A stretch of 5,382 bases of DNA. It comes from Myxococcota bacterium (GTDB lineage Bacteria; Myxococcota; Polyangia; GCA-2747355; JAKLHH01). The notes beneath the pieces were generated by a model. That model saw only the letters and a program-made list of their open reading frames with translations, was not told the DNA's origin and did no database searches. Of the stretch, positions 4,608 through 5,382 are shown piece by piece. Within the stretch, counting starts at the first letter, position 1. Each line of letters begins with the position of its first letter. Made by a program: the position numbers and the translations under genes. The stretch is from assembly GCA_022710245.1 (NCBI GenBank), contig JAKLHH010000618.1, positions 1 through 5,382 on the forward strand. Direction: 5' to 3'.

Positions 4608-5382
4608 CTAGGCGCGCTCGAAGAGGCCGGCCGCGCCCATGCCGCCGCCGATGCACATGCTGACCACGCCGTAGCGGTGCCCCTCGCGCCGCATCTCGTG
4701 GAGCAGCTTCGCGGTGAGGATGGCGCCCGTGGCGCCGAGCGGGTGCCCGAGCGCGATGGCGCCGCCGTTCGGGTTCACCCGCGCCGGGTCGAGCCCGAGC
4801 TCGCGCACGCAGTAGGCGGCCTGCGCCGCGAAGGCCTCGTTGATCTCGAAGCAGCCGATGTCGCCGAGCTTGAGGCCGGCCACCTCGCAGAGGCGCCGGA
4901 TCGCCGGGACCGGGCCGATCCCCATCGCCTCGGGCGGCACGCCGACCACCACGAAGTGGCGGAAGAAGGCGAGCGGCTCGAGGTCGAGCTTGCGCGCCCG
5001 CTCGCTCGTCATCAGCAGCGCCGCCGCGGCGCCGTCGTTGATCGGCGAGCTGTTGCCGGCGGTGACCGTTCCCTGCAGGTCGAAGACCGGCTTCAGCCTG
5101 GCGAGCCCCTCGACGGTGGTGTCGGCCCGCGGGCACTCGTCCTCGGTGAAGGTCACCTCGCGCGCGCCGCGCTCGTCGATCACCTTCGTCTTCACCGGGA
5201 CGATCTCGTCCTTGAACTTGCCGGCGCGCTGGGCGGCGATCGCCCTCTGGTGGCTCTGGCAGGCGAACTCGTCCTGCGCCCTGCGGCTGACGTCGAACTT
5301 GCGGGCCACGGTCTCGGCGGTGATGCCCATCGCCGCGTAGGCCTCGGGGTAGCGGTCGAGGAGCATCACCGCCGAGACCGTG
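4608..5382 (-). CDS. Thiolase (acetyl-CoA C-acyltransferase, FadA-like), N-terminus cut by window edge
   Basis: This is the C-terminal two-thirds of a thiolase-superfamily enzyme (257 of about 390 residues), which cleaves 3-ketoacyl-CoA with CoA in beta-oxidation or condenses two acetyl-CoA in the reverse sense. Counting from the first in-window start (5369), visible landmarks are MGITAETVARKFDVSR, TAGNSSPINDGAAA (103-116), MGIGPVPA, the NEAF motif (177-180), GHPLGATGA with catalytic His209, and CIGGGMGAAGLFE with the second catalytic Cys239. The nucleophilic Cys near residue 90 of the full protein lies outside the window. The frame is open to base 5382, so the GTG/ATG at 5369-5364 are internal codons. 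The sequence resembles degradative thiolases such as E. coli FadA and ACAA1 more than biosynthetic ones, but substrate length cannot be told, so I give no symbol. The usual partner, a FadB-type hydratase/dehydrogenase, would be expected upstream, to the right of the window. Confidence 0.95.
   Translation of the reverse strand, partial: TVSAVMLLDRYPEAYAAMGITAETVARKFDVSRRAQDEFACQSHQRAIAAQRAGKFKDEIVPVKTKVIDERGAREVTFTEDECPRADTTVEGLARLKPVFDLQGTVTAGNSSPINDGAAAALLMTSERARKLDLEPLAFFRHFVVVGVPPEAMGIGPVPAIRRLCEVAGLKLGDIGCFEINEAFAAQAAYCVRELGLDPARVNPNGGAIALGHPLGATGAILTAKLLHEMRREGHRYGVVSMCIGGGMGAAGLFERA

Noticed and set aside
3812..4663. Plus-strand open frame of 283 codons
   Set aside because: Antisense to the DUF1287-like frame and the zinc-ribbon gene, with no motif and biased composition.
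4111..5136. Minus-strand open frame of 341 codons overlapping thiolase and zinc-ribbon genes
   Set aside because: It is a frame shadow: low-complexity Arg/Ala/Pro composition against two clearly recognisable proteins in other frames.
4840..5340. Plus-strand open frame of 166 codons
   Set aside because: Antisense shadow of the thiolase, Ser/Arg-rich with no recognisable domain.
1..5382. Search for a defence system, toxin-antitoxin pair, biosynthetic cluster, tRNA, CRISPR array or mobile element
   Set aside because: No diagnostic motifs, spaced direct repeats, terminal inverted repeats with a transposase, or cloverleaf elements were found. The genes look like ordinary chromosomal content.

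Overview
The window is uniformly GC-rich bacterial DNA with strong G/C bias at third codon positions. The two lipoproteins carry low-complexity Asp/Pro or Asp-Ala-Gly stretches of the kind common in Myxococcota and other former Deltaproteobacteria. I infer that sort of host, possibly an environmental genome, but there is no taxonomic marker gene to prove it. I see no rRNA, tRNA, CRISPR array, insertion sequence, integrase or phage gene.

Layout. Left block, all on the + strand: the end of an unrecognised gene running in from the left edge (346 residues visible), a 65-residue cold-shock-domain protein, and a 103-residue protein with a lysine-rich N-terminal tail. A nested palindrome that looks like a terminator lies at 1816-1867, between that block and a convergent lipoprotein gene. 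Middle block: two unrelated secreted lipoproteins transcribed divergently from a 115-bp shared control region (2686-2800). One (minus strand) is a lipid anchor, an Asp/Pro linker and a cysteine-rich beta-sandwich domain ending in a GWYLDDL motif. The other (plus strand) is a beta-strand-rich lipoprotein with a near-perfect Shine-Dalgarno. Right block, all on the minus strand: a thiolase cut by the right edge, a double zinc-ribbon protein 16 nt downstream of it, and a short DUF1287-like reading frame that holds only the C-terminal half of that family.

How the genes work together. The only convincing cotranscribed pair is thiolase plus zinc-ribbon protein. The thiolase implies fatty-acid beta-oxidation or another acyl-CoA pathway. 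The lipoproteins are envelope or surface proteins of unknown partner, and the cold-shock protein is a nucleic-acid binder. The genes do not form one recognisable system, and I do not claim a new one.

The most interesting points are: start-site architecture, where three starts sit 6-7 nt downstream of a possible -10 box with no Shine-Dalgarno while others have strong ones; the internally duplicated zinc-ribbon protein beside a thiolase; the DUF1287 fragment without its cysteine half; and the nested palindrome between convergent genes.
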